Shown one piece after another: positions 51,191 through 51,286 of a stretch of DNA of 51,286 nt. The DNA is taken from the NCBI GenBank assembly GCA_905234815.1, contig CAJOIX010000005.1, positions 5,620 to 56,905 of the forward strand, read 5' to 3'. Position numbers and translations under genes: made by a program. Position 1 is the stretch's first letter; each line of letters opens with the position of its first letter. This DNA comes from an uncultured Prevotella sp. (lineage in GTDB: Bacteria; Bacteroidota; Bacteroidia; Bacteroidales; Bacteroidaceae). Under the pieces are notes generated by a model. It was given only the letters and a program-made list of their open reading frames with translations, ran no database searches and was not told the origin of the DNA.

Positions 51191-51286
51191 CAAAACACGG
51201 GTAAGTCCCGTACGGCCAGCTCCCTTCGAATCCTCCAGGACGGGAACGTAGCAAAGGTAGTTGGTTGTAGCGGCGCGATACGGATC
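51191..51286 (+). ncRNA. ffs: Small signal recognition particle RNA (4.5S-like), 3' end cut by window
   Basis: The sequence folds into one long hairpin. CCGTA near 51208 pairs with TACGG near 51279; CCAGCT pairs with AGTTGG (with wobble); the apex is ACG-GGAA-CGT (51239-51248), a GGAA tetraloop, followed by the AGCA of the asymmetric loop (51250-51253). This is the Ffh-binding core of bacterial SRP RNA, in the form seen in Bacteroidetes. The -7 box lies just upstream. With Ffh, encoded at 31152-32477, it makes the signal recognition particle that targets membrane proteins to the translocon. The 3' end is at or beyond the window edge. Confidence 0.88.

Noticed and set aside
51000..51254. 84-codon minus-strand frame at the right edge
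   Set aside because: It runs through array 6 and antisense to the SRP RNA; composition is explained by those elements.

Overview
The window looks like a chromosomal segment from a Prevotella-type member of the Bacteroidales. The evidence is recurrent promoters of the Bacteroidetes form (TTTG, about 20 bp, TAnnTTTG), Bacteroidetes-type proteins (DUF4199, AcrAB with a NodT-like lipoprotein channel, split glycine dehydrogenase GcvPA/GcvPB, an M6 protease with a C-terminal sorting-like tail), and intergenic repeats built on AAAAGCATAGCTTTT. This is inferred from sequence features only; no search was run. No phage, insertion sequence, CRISPR array, tRNA or rRNA was seen.

Layout. 1-4.6 kb: the end of an unrecognised gene, a hairpin-rich intergenic region, then a Pif1-like helicase and an OPT oligopeptide transporter. 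4.9-7.2 kb: a secreted M6 metalloprotease. 7.2-10.9 kb: a recJ-recQ operon. 11.0-14.2 kb: a free-standing protein resembling the C-terminal part of class II ribonucleotide reductase, overlapping folB, then a cell-wall amidase and an MCE/MlaD protein. 14.6-16.0 kb: dnaA. 16.1-21.8 kb (minus): gcvH-gcvPA-gcvPB-tkt-rpiB, linking glycine cleavage with the non-oxidative pentose phosphate pathway. 22.3-26.7 kb: an AraC-type HTH protein, a candidate small RNA, an acyl-CoA synthetase, a VanX-like dipeptidase and an alpha/beta hydrolase. 26.7-32.5 kb (minus): ffh-folD-wecB-like-glnS-dedA. 33-39.8 kb (minus): an LpxA-family acyltransferase and an AcrA-AcrB-OprM RND efflux operon. 40.0-42.4 kb (minus): lepA and a Crp/Fnr regulator. 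42.7-50.9 kb (minus): a compact eight-gene run (DUF4199, GT2, apbE, crp-like, M3 peptidase, dCMP deaminase, S41 protease, 5-formyl-THF cyclo-ligase). The window ends in a small SRP RNA gene with the expected GGAA tetraloop.

The most striking feature is a family of six intergenic arrays at 479, 11979, 22970, 32661, 42563 and 51024. Each holds exactly four copies of a 15-bp palindrome (AAAAGC-ATA/TAT-GCTTTT) whose starts are exactly 22 bp apart, separated by non-conserved 7-bp spacers. The arrays have polarity: imperfect units at one end, perfect units at the other, usually followed by GAAACG and an AT-rich flank. They recur about every 10 kb (8.5-11.5 kb). One lies upstream of ffh and one upstream of the SRP RNA gene. 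The architecture fits a phased protein-binding site or an RNA-hairpin cassette; the function is unknown.

Other points for follow-up are a UDP-GlcNAc 2-epimerase homologue that has lost three of four catalytic residues, a promoter-terminator pair defining a transcript of about 95 nt, and several unusually strong intergenic hairpins.
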